A stretch of 64,000 bases of DNA. Origin: Mycobacterium simiae (GTDB lineage: Bacteria > Actinomycetota > Actinomycetes > Mycobacteriales > Mycobacteriaceae). The notes beneath the pieces are model-generated. The model saw nothing but the letters and a program-made list of their open reading frames with translations, was not told where the DNA came from and searched no databases. Shown here piece by piece: positions 34,603 to 44,434 of the stretch. The position numbers and the translations under genes were made by a program. Each line of letters opens with the position of its first letter. Within the stretch, counting starts at the first letter, position 1. The stretch is taken from positions 1,984,001 through 2,048,000 of the forward strand of contig NZ_AP022568.1 in NCBI RefSeq assembly GCF_010727605.1, in the 5' to 3' direction.

Positions 34603-35568
34603 ATGACTCCGGCTCAACTTCGCGCCTATTCGGCCGTGGTGCGGTTGGGTTCGGTGCACGCGGCCGCGGCCGAACTCGGTGTTTCCGACGCCGGAATCTC
34701 GATGCATGTCGCGGCGCTGCGCAAAGAGCTCGACGACCCGCTGTTCACCAGAACCGGTGCAGGGCTGGCCTTCACGCCGGGCGGGCTGCGACTGGCCAGT
34801 AGGGCGGTGGAAATCCTGGGCCTGCAACAGCAAACCGCCATCGAGGTCACCGAGGCGGCGCATGGCCGCCGGCTGTTGCGGATCGCGGCGTCGACGACGT
34901 TTGCCGAACACGCGGCGCCCGGCCTGATCGAGTTGTTCTCGTCGCGGGCGGATGACCTGTCGGTGGAGTTGAGCGTGCATCCGACTAGGCGGTTCCGTGA
35001 GTTGATCTCGTCGCGCGCGGTTGACATCGCGATCGGTCCGGCCAGCGAAAGTTCGGCCGCCCCGGACGAGTCGATCTTTGTGCGGCCGTTCCTGAAGTAT
35101 CAGATCATCACGGTGGTTGCGCCGAATAGTCCACTGGCCGTGGGAGTTGCGTCGCCGGGACTGCTGCGCCAGCAGCAGTGGATGCTGGGGCCGTCGGCGG
35201 GCAGCGTGGACGGTGAGGTTGCAACCATGTTGCGCGACTTGGCAATTCCGGAATCTCAGCAGCGGATCTTCCAAAGCGATGCCGCCGCGCTGGAAGAGGT
35301 ACAGCGCGTCGGTGGCGTGACGGTGACCATCGGCTTCGCGGTCGCCAAGGACCTCGCCGCCGGGCGGCTGGTGCACGTCAACGGCGCCGGCCTGGACCGC
35401 TCGGGCGAATGGTGTGCGGCGACGCTGGCGCCGGCGGCGCGACAGCCGGCGGTGTCCGAACTGGTCCGCTTCATCACCACGCCGCGCTGCATTCAGGCGA
35501 TGATCCGAGGTTCGGGGGTGGGCGTGACGCGGTTCCGCCCGAAAATTCACGTCACGTTGTGGAGCTGA
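34603..35568 (+). CDS. LysR-family regulator, divergent from the cox operon
   Basis: A 321-residue LysR protein (Rv0377-like). The N-terminal winged helix-turn-helix is MTPAQLRAYSAVVRLGSVHAAAAELGVSDAGISMHVAALRKEL (first 43 residues), with LFTRTGAGLAFTPGG following; the effector domain begins near residue 90 (RLLRIAASTTFAEHAAPGLIELF). LysR regulators usually control the divergent gene set, so regulation of CO dehydrogenase is the natural guess. The signal is unknown. The start lies only 34 bp from the cox operon's first codon. Confidence 0.88.
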   Translation: MTPAQLRAYSAVVRLGSVHAAAAELGVSDAGISMHVAALRKELDDPLFTRTGAGLAFTPGGLRLASRAVEILGLQQQTAIEVTEAAHGRRLLRIAASTTFAEHAAPGLIELFSSRADDLSVELSVHPTRRFRELISSRAVDIAIGPASESSAAPDESIFVRPFLKYQIITVVAPNSPLAVGVASPGLLRQQQWMLGPSAGSVDGEVATMLRDLAIPESQQRIFQSDAAALEEVQRVGGVTVTIGFAVAKDLAAGRLVHVNGAGLDRSGEWCAATLAPAARQPAVSELVRFITTPRCIQAMIRGSGVGVTRFRPKIHVTLWS

Positions 35569-35621
35569 CGCCTAACTCCTGTTCGACTGTGCCCCTGTGG
35601 ATTTGAGTGTGTGCCGGCGGC

Positions 35622-35666
35622 GGCCTCGCTCGGCGTGTCGGGCCCGTGAGCGCACACGCAACGCCG
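35622..35666. repeat. Dispersed intergenic repeat, copy 2
   Basis: Second copy of the two-module repeat described at 25233-25277: GGCCTCGCTCGGCGTGTCG (35622-35640) and GAGCGCACACGCAACGCCG (35648-35666), same spacing. It occupies the gap between the convergent LysR and TrmH-like genes and could terminate either. Confidence 0.6.
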
Positions 35667-35697
35667 TCAACGCACACGCGCGGGAAAGCGGGCGCGG

Positions 35698-36345
35698 CTA
35701 CCAGGCGCGGTCGAGGTTTGCGTGCTGACGGATCCAGGCGTGCATTGCGATTCCCGCGGCGACGCCGGCGTTGATGCTGCGGGTCGAACCGAACTGGGCG
35801 ATCGACACCGTGATCGCCGCGCCCGATCGAATGTCGTCGGTGATGCCCGGCCCCTCCTGCCCGAACACCAGCAGGCAGTCCCGCGGCAACGCGGTTTCCT
35901 CCAGCCGCGCCGCCCCGGGCACGTTGTCCACCGCGACTACACCCAGACCCGCGGCCCGCGCGAACTCCATCAATTCCGCGGTGCTGTCGTGATGGCACAA
36001 CCGTTGATAGCGGTCAGTCACCATGGCACCGCGGCGATTCCAGCGACGCCGCCCCACGATGTGCACGGTGTCGACTGCGAAGGCGTTGGCCGTGCGTACC
36101 ACCGAGCCGATGTTGGCGTCGTAGCCGAAGTTCTCGATGGCGATGTGCAACGGATGCCGGCGACCGTCGATGTCGGCAATGATCGCCTCCCGGGTCCAAT
36201 ACCGGTAAGCGTCGACGACATTGCGAGTGTCGCCGTCGCGCAACAACATTGGATCAAACCGCGGGTCATCGGGAAGGTCGCCCTGCCAGGGACCGACGCC
36301 GGCGGCTGGTTGGGCTGCCCATTCCGTGGGGCCGGGTTCGGTCAT
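35698..36345 (-). CDS. TrmH/SpoU-family RNA 2'-O-ribose methyltransferase (Rv0380c-like)
   Basis: A 215-residue SPOUT methyltransferase that methylates 2'-hydroxyls in tRNA or rRNA. The three SpoU motifs are visible: HIAIENFGYDANIGSVVRTANAFAV (motif 1, with N and R), LLVFGQEGPGITDDI (motif 2) and VSIAQFGSTRSINAGVAAGIAMHAW (motif 3, the trefoil knot SAM site). The target nucleotide is not predictable. The ATG overlaps the stop of the upstream lipoprotein gene (ATGA), so the two share a transcript. Confidence 0.88.
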   Translation of the reverse strand: MTEPGPTEWAAQPAAGVGPWQGDLPDDPRFDPMLLRDGDTRNVVDAYRYWTREAIIADIDGRRHPLHIAIENFGYDANIGSVVRTANAFAVDTVHIVGRRRWNRRGAMVTDRYQRLCHHDSTAELMEFARAAGLGVVAVDNVPGAARLEETALPRDCLLVFGQEGPGITDDIRSGAAITVSIAQFGSTRSINAGVAAGIAMHAWIRQHANLDRAW

Positions 36346-37241
36346 CGCTGGGTCCACACCCCGGCGTGCGTCCCCACGATCGCCACCGTCGCATAGAGCA
36401 AAGCCTGATTGATCTCGCCCTGGGTGCACAACGACGCGGAGACGTGCACCGCGTCTCGCGACGCCTCGGGCAAGATGAGCACCGACGAGCCGTACACCGC
36501 ACAGGCGGGGTTGAGCCCGGGGGCAGGAAGTGTCGGCGACGCGAGCAGCATCATCGGGCCGCCGCGGCGGGCGGAGTCGTCCCGGTAGCGCGCCGCGACG
36601 GCCTCGGCATCCAGCCCCAGCAGCATGTAGCCGTTGCCAGTGAACGCTCCCGGATCGCCGAGCTGCGCCTGGGTCACCGGCGTGCCATCGGCCCGCCAAG
36701 CCGACAGGCTGGTGGTCTTGACGACCAGTCCGGTGTCGTTGACGTTGGTCGGCATCAGTCCGACCGGGAAGGCCGCCGGGTAGGCCGCGGAGGTGTCGGG
36801 AATCCGGTCCCGGGTCGAGTAGCTGTACACGCCGCGCACCTGGCTGCGGTCCTTCAGCGGGCCGAGGCACACGGTGCCCGTCATCCGGCCCGGCGGTGAC
36901 TTCAGCGGCGACGGGATATCGTGCACGGTCGTCATCGCGGTGTCACAGCTGCCCAGCCCGTCCGACTCCATCGGGTGGGCGAGCGCGCCGTACAGCCCGA
37001 AGCGAATGTCCTCGGGCTTGGTGTGCGGCGCCTTCGGATCCGTGGGCGACGCGTCGACGTCGACCAGTACGTAGTCGCCGCCCCAGCGCAGGTTCGACAC
37101 CGCCATATTCCAGCCCAGCAGGGCCAGCGATTCGCCGAGCCGCGCGGCCTGGGCGCCGTAGGGCGCCGCGGCACGGCCGGGGCCGGAGCAGCCGGCCAGG
37201 AAGACCACCAGACAGGCTGCTATCGCAAGGAAAGTGCGCAT
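36342..37241 (-). CDS. Lipoprotein of unknown function (Rv0381c-like)
   Basis: A 299-residue protein with a clear lipoprotein signal: MRTFLAIAACLVVFLAGC, lipobox LAGC with cysteine 18. The mature domain has several cysteines (LGSCDTA, TVCLGPL, NPACAVYG, SLCTQGE) and no enzyme motif I recognise. It is likely lipid-anchored on the outer face of the membrane. It lies 13 bp after pyrE and overlaps the methyltransferase gene, so pyrE, lipoprotein and methyltransferase form an operon. Confidence 0.8.
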   Translation of the reverse strand: MRTFLAIAACLVVFLAGCSGPGRAAAPYGAQAARLGESLALLGWNMAVSNLRWGGDYVLVDVDASPTDPKAPHTKPEDIRFGLYGALAHPMESDGLGSCDTAMTTVHDIPSPLKSPPGRMTGTVCLGPLKDRSQVRGVYSYSTRDRIPDTSAAYPAAFPVGLMPTNVNDTGLVVKTTSLSAWRADGTPVTQAQLGDPGAFTGNGYMLLGLDAEAVAARYRDDSARRGGPMMLLASPTLPAPGLNPACAVYGSSVLILPEASRDAVHVSASLCTQGEINQALLYATVAIVGTHAGVWTQR

Positions 37242-37254
37242 AGCGGTGACGGTC

Positions 37255-37806
37255 CTAGCTCAACCCCAGATCGGCCAGGCCCAACACGCTGCGGTACGGC
37301 AGTCCCTCGGCCTGGATGGCTTCGGCGGCGCCGGTGGCACGGTCGACCACGGTGGCCACGCCGACCACATCGCCGCCTGCATCGTGGACGGCGTGCACCG
37401 CAGTCAGTGCCGAACCGCCGGTGGTGCTGGTGTCCTCGACCACCAGCACCCGCTGCCCCGACACGTCGGATCCCTCGATAAGACGTTGCAGGCCATGGGC
37501 TTTCACAGACTTGCGCACGACGAACGCGTCGATCGGGCGGCCGGGCGCGTGCATGATCGCGGTGGCGACCGGGTCCGCGCCTAGGGTCAGGCCGCCGACG
37601 ACGGCGAAATCCCAGTCCGCGGTGAGTTCGCGCATCAGCACACCGATCAGCGCGCCGGCCCGGTGATGCAGGGTGGCACGGCGCAGGTCGACGTAATAGT
37701 CGGCCTCTTTGCCCGACGACAGCGTGACGCGACCGTGTACCACCGACAGCCGTCGCACCAGATCGGCCAGTTCCGCACGGTCAGACTCGGACACGGCCTT
37801 ATCCAC
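37255..37806 (-). CDS. pyrE: Orotate phosphoribosyltransferase
   Basis: A 183-residue enzyme of pyrimidine synthesis making OMP from orotate and PRPP. The N-terminal loop GRVTLSSGKEADYYVDLRRATLH, VVGGLTLGADPVATAI, the mobile-loop FVVRKSVKAHGLQRLIEG and the PRPP-binding VLVVEDTSTTGGSALTAVHAV are intact. The ATG at 37806 gives MDKAVSESDRAELAD; a start a few codons later is possible. It heads the operon with the lipoprotein and TrmH-like genes. Confidence 0.95.
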   Translation of the reverse strand: MDKAVSESDRAELADLVRRLSVVHGRVTLSSGKEADYYVDLRRATLHHRAGALIGVLMRELTADWDFAVVGGLTLGADPVATAIMHAPGRPIDAFVVRKSVKAHGLQRLIEGSDVSGQRVLVVEDTSTTGGSALTAVHAVHDAGGDVVGVATVVDRATGAAEAIQAEGLPYRSVLGLADLGLS

Positions 37807-37840
37807 CCTTTGTATGTTTACCGTTGCCGCGCAACAGGAT

Positions 37841-38695
37841 TCAGTGGTGGAAGTTGGGGGCCTGCTGGCCGTTGCGCTCGGTCGACGGTGGTCGCCGGAT
37901 TGCTTCGGTACGACCTTCGTCGCGGGGTCCCGGCTCCGGGGCGCGGCGGGCGGACTGCGGATCCGAGCTCAGTAGCCCGGACGCGTCCTGCGCGGAACGA
38001 CGGGGCGGCAACTCGGCACGGCCGGCCGGGGCCAGCGGTCGGCTCGGCGCGGCGGTGCGAGGCCCGACCGGCTCGTCGCTTTCGGCGGGCGCCGGCGGCA
38101 GTACCCGCAACAAATCGTTGAACTGGCGCACGGTGCGCAGACCCTCGTCCCACTCGGTGCGAGTGCTCGACACCGGCATCGCGACCAGCGTCCAGTTCTG
38201 TTCGTTCCACATGATCTCGGCGGAATCCGGCGCGGTGTGCGCGAAGGTGACCATTCGCCGGTCGCAGGCCCGGCGGGCCGCGTCCAGGTTGGTCGAGTAC
38301 ACCATCCGCGGGCCGATCGCGCCGAGCAGCCAGATGTCGCTCTCGCGCGGCTCTTTAAGCCCTTTGAGCCGCAGGTCAACGACCACGTTGGTACCCACCT
38401 TGCGGTGCAGTGCGATCACCGTGGCGACTTCCTCGAGATCGAAGATGTACACCGCCTCCCCGCGGATTTGGCCCAGCACGACGTTGTGGGCTGGCACATC
38501 GCCCACCGTCGACATCACCCCGCGCTTCCAGCGCTTGAGGATCTCGGTCGACTCGCGCTCGAAGTCGAACCCGTGTGAGCGCGCCCATGATCTACGCCGT
38601 CTGCTGCGGCCGCGGCGTCGATCGATATCGACGTACAGCAACACCACCGCACCGACGAAGCACAGCGCGGAGAGCGTGAACCAGAGCGGGACCAT
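37841..38695 (-). CDS. N-terminally anchored membrane protein (Rv0383c-like)
   Basis: A 284-residue protein with one membrane helix at the start (LWFTLSALCFVGAVVLLYVDI) followed by a strongly basic RRRGRSRRRRSWARSH, so the bulk is cytoplasmic. Residues 45-215 form an alpha/beta domain conserved in mycobacteria (VPAHNVVLGQIRGEAVYIFDLEE, TNVVVDLRLKGLKEPRESD), and the tail is Pro/Arg-rich and probably disordered. No function is known to me. It lies 34 bp upstream of pyrE on the same strand. Confidence 0.72.
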   Translation of the reverse strand: MVPLWFTLSALCFVGAVVLLYVDIDRRRGRSRRRRSWARSHGFDFERESTEILKRWKRGVMSTVGDVPAHNVVLGQIRGEAVYIFDLEEVATVIALHRKVGTNVVVDLRLKGLKEPRESDIWLLGAIGPRMVYSTNLDAARRACDRRMVTFAHTAPDSAEIMWNEQNWTLVAMPVSSTRTEWDEGLRTVRQFNDLLRVLPPAPAESDEPVGPRTAAPSRPLAPAGRAELPPRRSAQDASGLLSSDPQSARRAPEPGPRDEGRTEAIRRPPSTERNGQQAPNFHH

Positions 38696-38787
38696 CCTAG
38701 GTAGCGTATCTGCTATCGGACCGGAACCGAGAATGCGACCAGGTCACAACCACATTAAGCTTTGCTGATCCGCGTAGGGTTCCCCGC

Positions 38788-39663
38788 ATGGTCTACGAGG
38801 GCTACCAGCTCATTCGCATCGCCGTGGCCGACGGTGTTTGCCGGGCGACGATCGACAACCCCCCGATCAATTTGCTGGATGCGCCGCTGCTGCACGAGAT
38901 CGACCGGCTGACGCGCGAGGTCGCCGCCGACGGCGCGGTGCGAGTGCTGGTCGTCGATTCCGCCGACCCGGAAATCTTCATCGCCCACGCCGATGTCGGG
39001 TTGATCCTGAACCTGCCCGCTGTCCAGACCGGCGAGGACCTCGGCCCGCACCAGGAGCTATCGCTGTTCCACGCCGTGACCGAGCAGGTCCGAACGCTGC
39101 CAACGGCCACCATCGCGGTCATCGAGGGCGTCTGCCGAGGCGGTGGCTGCGAGTTCGCGATGGCCTTCGACATGCGCTTTGCCGCGCTCGACGCGACAGT
39201 GCTGGGCCATCCCGAGGTCGCGCTCGGGATCATCCCCGGCGGCGGCGGCACGCAGCGGCTGCCCCGGCTGATCGGCCGCGCCCGAGCACTCGAAGTCATC
39301 CTCGGCGGCACCGACATCGACGCCGCGACCGCCGAATCCTGGGGATACCTGAATCGGGCGCTGCCGCCAGATCAACTCCGGCGGTTCGTCGACAAGCTGG
39401 CGGCGCGCATCGCCTCGGCGCCCAACGCGGCCATCGCCAACGCCAAGCGCGCGGTCGACACCGCGGCCACCGAAGCGCTGGCGTCCGGCTTGCGTATCGA
39501 AGATCAGCTGTTCCGCGAGACGCTCGCGCACCCGGCCGCGCGGCAACGACTCCAAGCAGTAATCGACGCCGGCGCCCAGACTCGCGACTTCGAGCTGGGC
39601 GACCGGCGCCGACAGGGTCCTACCGGCGTCAGCCCAGGATCAGGCTGTCGCCGTCGGGGCTGA
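38788..39663 (+). CDS. Enoyl-CoA hydratase/isomerase family protein
   Basis: A 291-residue crotonase-fold protein. The CoA and oxyanion-hole segments are [10 protein letters not shown] and [23 protein letters not shown], followed by [37 protein letters not shown], which carries the catalytic glutamate position. C-terminal residues about 265-291 are low-complexity and arise from frame extension over the end of clpB: the two convergent genes overlap by 35 bp. It stands alone on its strand with no fatty-acid genes nearby. Confidence 0.85.
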   Translation: MVYEGYQLIRIAVADGVCRATIDNPPINLLDAPLLHEIDRLTREVAADGAVRVLVVDSADPEIFIAHADVGLILNLPAVQTGEDLGPHQELSLFHAVTEQVRTLPTATIAVIEGVCRGGGCEFAMAFDMRFAALDATVLGHPEVALGIIPGGGGTQRLPRLIGRARALEVILGGTDIDAATAESWGYLNRALPPDQLRRFVDKLAARIASAPNAAIANAKRAVDTAATEALASGLRIEDQLFRETLAHPAARQRLQAVIDAGAQTRDFELGDRRRQGPTGVSPGSGCRRRG

Positions 39664-42196
39664 CGTTGACCGGGACGGTGTCGCCGTCGTGGACGTCACC
39701 GGACAGCAACAGCTTGGCCAGCTGGTCGCCGATGGCCTGCTGGACCAGCCGGCGCAGCGGCCGTGCGCCGTACACGGGGTCGAAGCCGCGTTGGGCCAGC
39801 CACTGTTTGGCCGGCAGCGACACCTCCAGCGTGAGGCGGCGCTGCGCCAGCCGCTTTTGCAGCTGGGCCAGCTGGATGTCGACGATCTGTACCAACTCGC
39901 CGGGTTCGAGGCCGGCGAAGATGATCACGTCGTCGAGCCGGTTGATGAACTCGGGCTTGAACGCCGAGCGCACCGCCGCCATCACCTGCTCCTCGCTGCC
40001 GCCCGACCCGAGGTTGGACGTCAAGATGAGGATGGTGTTGCGGAAGTCGACCGTGCGGCCCTGCCCGTCGGTCAGGCGGCCCTCGTCGAGTACCTGCAGC
40101 AGCACGTCGAATACATCGGGGTGTGCCTTCTCGATCTCGTCGAACAGGATCACCGTGTACGGGCGCCGCCGCACCGCCTCGGTCAACTGACCGCCCTGGT
40201 CGTAGCCGATGTAACCGGGCGGGGCGCCGACCAGTCGGGCCACCGAGTGCTTCTCGCCGTACTCGCTCATGTCGATGCGGACCATCGCGCGCTCGTCGTC
40301 GAACAGGAACTCCGCCAGCGCCTTGGCCAGCTCGGTCTTACCGACACCGGTCGGACCGAGGAACATAAACGACCCGGTTGGCCGGTTCGGGTCGGCGACC
40401 CCGGCCCGGGAACGCCGCACCGCGTCGGAAACCGCGGTCACCGCCTTCTTCTGCCCAATGACGCGCTTGCCCAGCTCCTCCTCCATCCGAAGCAGCTTGG
40501 CGGTCTCGCCCTCGAGCATCCGGCCGGCAGGGATGCCGGTCCAGGCGGATACCACGTCGGCGATGTCGTCGGGGCCGACCTCCTCCTTGAGCATCACGTT
40601 CTCGCGCGCCTCCGCCTGCGGCAGTGCGGCGTCGAGCTTCTTCTCCACCTCCGGGATGCGCCCGTAGCGCAGCTCGGCGGCCTTGGCCAGATCGCCGTCG
40701 CGTTCGGCGCGCTCGGACTCGCCGCGCAAGACTTCCAGCTGTTCCTTGAGTTCGCGGACGACGTCGATGGCGTTCTTCTCGTTCTGCCACCGCGTGGTCA
40801 GCTCGGCCAGCTTCTCCTTCTGATCGGCCAGCTCCGAGCGCAGCTTCTCCAGCCGCTCCTTGGACGCCTCGTCCTCCTCCTTGGCCAGTGCCATTTCCTC
40901 GATTTCGAGGCGGCGCACCAGCCGCTCGACCTCGTCGATCTCGACGGGCCGGGAGTCGATCTCCATCTTCAGCCGACTGGCGGCCTCGTCGACCAGGTCG
41001 ATGGCCTTGTCCGGCAGGAACCGGGCGGTGATGTAGCGGTCGGACAGCGTCGCCGCCGCCACCAACGCGGAGTCAGTGATCCGTACGCCGTGGTGCACCT
41101 CGTAGCGGTCCTTCAGCCCGCGCAGGATTCCGACGGTGTCCTCCACTGACGGTTCGCCGACCAGCACTTGCTGGAAGCGCCGTTCCAGGGCGGCGTCCTT
41201 CTCGATGTATTTGCGGTACTCGTCGAGGGTGGTGGCGCCGACCAGCCGCAGCTCGCCGCGGGCCAGCATGGGCTTGATCATGTTGCCGGCGTCCATCGCG
41301 CCCTCGCCGGTGGCGCCGGCGCCGACGATGGTGTGCAGCTCGTCGATGAACGTGATGATCTGCCCCGCCGAGTTCTTGATGTCATCGAGCACGGCCTTGA
41401 GCCGTTCCTCGAATTCGCCGCGGTACTTGGCGCCGGCCACCATCGAGCCGAGGTCGAGCGCGATGACGGTCTTGTCGCGCAGGCTTTCCGGGACGTCGCC
41501 GGCCACGATGCGCTGGGCCAGGCCCTCGACGATCGCGGTCTTGCCGACGCCGGGTTCACCGATCAGCACCGGGTTGTTCTTGGTGCGCCGGGAAAGCACC
41601 TGCACGACGCGGCGAATCTCGTTGTCGCGTCCGATGACGGGGTCGAGCTTGCCTTCGCGAGCGCGGGCCGTCAGGTCGGTGGAGTACTTCTCCAGCGCCT
41701 GATAGGTGGCCTCGGGGTCCGGGCTGGTGACTCGGGCGCTGCCGCGGACCTTAACGAAGGCCTCCCGCAGGGCCTGCGGCGAGGCGCCGTGGCCGGTGAG
41801 CAGCTTGGCGACATCGGAGTCACCAGTCGCCAGCCCCACCAGCAGGTGCTCGGTCGAAACGTACTCGTCGTCCATCTCGGTGGCCAGCTGCTGGGCAGTG
41901 GTGATGGCGGCTAGCGATTCGCGCGACAGCTGGGGCTGCGAGCTGGCGCCGCTGGCCTGGGGCAGCCGCTCGACCAGGCGCTCGGTTTCGGCGCGGATGG
42001 TCGCCGGCTGGACGCCGACAGCCTCCAACAGCGGCGCGGCGATTCCGTCGTTCTGGGTCAGCAGCGCCAGCAGCAAATGCGCGGGCCTGATCTCGGGGTT
42101 ACCGGCAGCGCTGGCCGCTTGTAGGGCTGACGTGAGGGCCGCTTGCGTCTTGGTGGTCGGGTTAAAAGAGTCGCTGGCCAACCGAGATACCTCCAT
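39629..42196 (-). CDS. clpB: ATP-dependent disaggregase ClpB
   Basis: An 855-residue Hsp100 that, with DnaK/DnaJ/GrpE, resolubilises aggregates. The N domain (residues 1-150) precedes NBD1 ([19 protein letters not shown], about 213; Walker [10 protein letters not shown]), a coiled-coil middle domain (about 410-530, [17 protein letters not shown]...) and NBD2 ([32 protein letters not shown]). Start set at an ATG giving [17 protein letters not shown]; the homologous DSFNPTTKT start suggests the first residues may be extra. A HAIR-type operator lies 46 bp upstream. It is divergent from a DUF3060 gene. Confidence 0.96.
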   Translation of the reverse strand: MEVSRLASDSFNPTTKTQAALTSALQAASAAGNPEIRPAHLLLALLTQNDGIAAPLLEAVGVQPATIRAETERLVERLPQASGASSQPQLSRESLAAITTAQQLATEMDDEYVSTEHLLVGLATGDSDVAKLLTGHGASPQALREAFVKVRGSARVTSPDPEATYQALEKYSTDLTARAREGKLDPVIGRDNEIRRVVQVLSRRTKNNPVLIGEPGVGKTAIVEGLAQRIVAGDVPESLRDKTVIALDLGSMVAGAKYRGEFEERLKAVLDDIKNSAGQIITFIDELHTIVGAGATGEGAMDAGNMIKPMLARGELRLVGATTLDEYRKYIEKDAALERRFQQVLVGEPSVEDTVGILRGLKDRYEVHHGVRITDSALVAAATLSDRYITARFLPDKAIDLVDEAASRLKMEIDSRPVEIDEVERLVRRLEIEEMALAKEEDEASKERLEKLRSELADQKEKLAELTTRWQNEKNAIDVVRELKEQLEVLRGESERAERDGDLAKAAELRYGRIPEVEKKLDAALPQAEARENVMLKEEVGPDDIADVVSAWTGIPAGRMLEGETAKLLRMEEELGKRVIGQKKAVTAVSDAVRRSRAGVADPNRPTGSFMFLGPTGVGKTELAKALAEFLFDDERAMVRIDMSEYGEKHSVARLVGAPPGYIGYDQGGQLTEAVRRRPYTVILFDEIEKAHPDVFDVLLQVLDEGRLTDGQGRTVDFRNTILILTSNLGSGGSEEQVMAAVRSAFKPEFINRLDDVIIFAGLEPGELVQIVDIQLAQLQKRLAQRRLTLEVSLPAKQWLAQRGFDPVYGARPLRRLVQQAIGDQLAKLLLSGDVHDGDTVPVNVSPDGDSLILG

Positions 42197-42241
42197 TCGG
42201 GTATAGGGGAAATGCTTGTCGCGTTGTTCAACGTCGTCAAG

Positions 42242-42262
42242 GTTGAGTCTGTTCCGCTCAAG
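42242..42262. promoter_or_regulatory. HAIR-type HspR operator between clpB and the DUF3060 gene
   Basis: On the clpB strand the sequence reads CTTGAGC-GGAACAG-ACTCAAC, one change per arm from the HspR consensus CTTGAGT-N7-ACTCAAG, with the correct 7-bp gap. HspR is encoded in this window. The site is 46 bp upstream of clpB and 21 bp upstream of the divergent DUF3060 gene. Confidence 0.85.
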
Positions 42263-42282
42263 TCTACGTTTTTGGAGGAACT

Positions 42283-43224
42283 TTGCACGAGCGAGGCGTC
42301 GACTCCGCGCTCGCGCCGCCGCCCCGGCCGATTCCGGCCGCCTTCCGGCTGGCCGAGGCGCTGCCGTTTCGCTGGCGCTACGTCTGGACGCTGTTGTTGG
42401 TCGCGATCGCGCCGATCGCGCTGTGGCTGCAACTGCCGAGCGCCTTCGCCGCCGCCGCGGTAGCGACCCTGGCCGGGATTTACGCCATTCACCTCTACGG
42501 CGCGCGGGTTCGACTCGGCCTCCTCGAGTGGGGTCGCGTGGCAACCGTCACCGGTACGGAGAAGCTTTCCCGCGCACAGCATTTCAACGCTCGACTTCCC
42601 ATGGCGCGGGAATGGACCGTCACCCGACTGCGCTGGAGCGGTCCCAACACCAAGACAAAAGTGTTCTTCACTCTCGACGGTCAGCGCGGCGAGCTGGTGA
42701 TGCACGGGCGGGAATACGTCGACGGGGTGATCCTGGCCGACCAGCGCAATCCGGCGCGGGCCCGATGCGTGACCTCCTTTGCTTACGACCTCGACCGCGA
42801 CGGGACCGGCAATTGGATTGGCGCGTTGCGGCCCAGGCTGTGGGTCGGTATGGCCTGCTGGCTGCTCATCGTGGTCGGCTGGCTGACCCTGGCCGGATTC
42901 GCGGCCGCCGGGTTCCGGACCAACCTCGTCGGCGACACCCCGGCCGAAAACGTGCCCGCTGCCGGCACGTTGCAGGTCAGCGGGTCCGGCAGGACACGGA
43001 CGGTGCCGTGCAACGGCGGCTACCTGTCGGTCAGCGGGGCGGCCAACACGGTCACCGTCACGGGCCACTGCACCAGCATCAGCGTCGCCGGCAAAGGCAA
43101 TCACGTCACGGTCGACAGCGCCGACGCGATCAGCATCTCGGGCACCGGCAACGTGGTCACCTACCACTGGGGTTCCCCCCAGATCGCCAACACCGGAACC
43201 TCGAACACCGTCGGTCAGGGCTGA
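42283..43224 (+). CDS. Membrane protein with DUF3060 repeats, divergent from clpB
   Basis: A 313-residue protein with two or three N-terminal hydrophobic segments ([18 protein letters not shown] and [19 protein letters not shown]), another near residue 190 ([21 protein letters not shown]), and a C-terminal beta-rich DUF3060 domain made of G-x-x-N-x-V repeats ([36 protein letters not shown]). The DUF3060 domain would be outside the cell. TTG start, four bases after GGAGGA. It shares the 86-bp clpB/HspR control region, so heat-shock regulation is possible. Confidence 0.75.
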   Translation: MHERGVDSALAPPPRPIPAAFRLAEALPFRWRYVWTLLLVAIAPIALWLQLPSAFAAAAVATLAGIYAIHLYGARVRLGLLEWGRVATVTGTEKLSRAQHFNARLPMAREWTVTRLRWSGPNTKTKVFFTLDGQRGELVMHGREYVDGVILADQRNPARARCVTSFAYDLDRDGTGNWIGALRPRLWVGMACWLLIVVGWLTLAGFAAAGFRTNLVGDTPAENVPAAGTLQVSGSGRTRTVPCNGGYLSVSGAANTVTVTGHCTSISVAGKGNHVTVDSADAISISGTGNVVTYHWGSPQIANTGTSNTVGQG

Positions 43225-43259
43225 CGGCGGCGGGGGCTGCCGACTTACAATCGGGCTCC

Positions 43260-44426
43260 GTGGGCTTAGAGGACTCCGATGCGCTGCAAGTGCTGCGCGA
43301 CGCTTTGGACCCCGACCACTCCGGCCCCGAACTCGTGCACCACTTTTACACCCACTGGTTCGCCCTGGACGTCTCACTACGCGACCTGTTTCCACCCGAA
43401 ATGGACGCGCAGCGAGCAGCTTTCGGTCAGGCACTGCACTGGGTCTACGGCGAACTGATAGCGCAGCGCGCTCAGGAGCCGGTGGCTTTCCTTGCTCAAC
43501 TCGGCCGGGACCACCGGAAATATGGAGTGCTGCCAACACATTACGAGTCGCTGCGGGTCGCACTGCTCACCGCGTTGCGCAGGCAGGTCGGTGATGCCTG
43601 GACCGACGCCGTCGACGACGCGGCCTGCCAGTCGCTCAACCTGATCACCGGGGTAATGAGTGGCGCCGCCGACGCCGAGGAGGGCCCCGCTTGGTGGGAC
43701 GCCACCGTCATCGAACACCATCGGGTCTCGCGCGACCTCGCGGTCGTCCGACTGCGACTGGACCAGCCCATGCCCTACCACCCCGGCCAGTACGTCAACG
43801 TCCACGTTCCGCAATGCCCACGGCGCTGGCGATTCCTCAGCCCCGCCATTCCCGCCGAACCCGACGGCGGGGTCGAGTTCCACGTCCGCCAAGTCCCCGG
43901 CGGGTTGGTGAGCACCGCGATCGTCAACGAGACCCGACCGGGCGACCGCTGGCGGCTGTCCAGTCCGCACGGCGGGATGCACGTCGACCGCAGCGGCGGT
44001 GACGTCCTGATGGTCGCCGGCAGCACCGGCCTGGCACCGCTGCGGACGCTGATCATGGACCTGTGCCGGTACGCGGAAAACCCCCGGGTGCACCTGTTCT
44101 ACGGCGCGCGTTACCGCTGTGAGCTCTACGACCTGCCCACCCTCTGGCAGGTCGCCGCTCACAATCCGTGGCTGTCGGTTTCGCCGGTGTCGGAATACAA
44201 CAACGACCCCGCCTGGGCAGCCGACTATCCCGACGTGACACCGCCGCGCGGTCTACACGTCCACCAAATCGGCCGGCTGCCCGACGTGGTGACCCGCTAC
44301 GGGGGATGGGGCGATCGGCAGATCCTGATCTGCGGCGGGCCGGCCATGGTTGGAGCCACCAAGAATGCCCTACTGGCCAAAGGCGCTCCGGCGGAGCGCA
44401 TTCAGCACGATCCGTTGAGCCGCTAG
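43260..44426 (+). CDS. Type II flavohaemoglobin-like protein (Rv0385-like)
   Basis: A 388-residue globin plus ferredoxin-reductase fusion. Globin residues 5-135 contain the proximal histidine in AQLGRDHRKYGVLPTHYESL (H85). The FAD domain follows (about 150-255), with the usual RxYS motif altered to RRWRFLSPA, and then the NAD domain (VLMVAGSTGLAPLRTLI, ILICGGPAMVGATKNAL). These changes match the mycobacterial type II flavohaemoglobins, reported as poor NO dioxygenases linked to D-lactate oxidation. GTG start, 35 bp after the DUF3060 gene. Confidence 0.85.
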   Translation: MGLEDSDALQVLRDALDPDHSGPELVHHFYTHWFALDVSLRDLFPPEMDAQRAAFGQALHWVYGELIAQRAQEPVAFLAQLGRDHRKYGVLPTHYESLRVALLTALRRQVGDAWTDAVDDAACQSLNLITGVMSGAADAEEGPAWWDATVIEHHRVSRDLAVVRLRLDQPMPYHPGQYVNVHVPQCPRRWRFLSPAIPAEPDGGVEFHVRQVPGGLVSTAIVNETRPGDRWRLSSPHGGMHVDRSGGDVLMVAGSTGLAPLRTLIMDLCRYAENPRVHLFYGARYRCELYDLPTLWQVAAHNPWLSVSPVSEYNNDPAWAADYPDVTPPRGLHVHQIGRLPDVVTRYGGWGDRQILICGGPAMVGATKNALLAKGAPAERIQHDPLSR

Positions 44427-44434
44427 GTCTGGAT

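Noticed and set aside
42197..42544. N-terminal extension of clpB by 116 codons
   Set aside because: It would cross the HspR operator and the divergent DUF3060 start and is Arg-rich shadow sequence; ClpB normally begins close to DSFNPTTKT.
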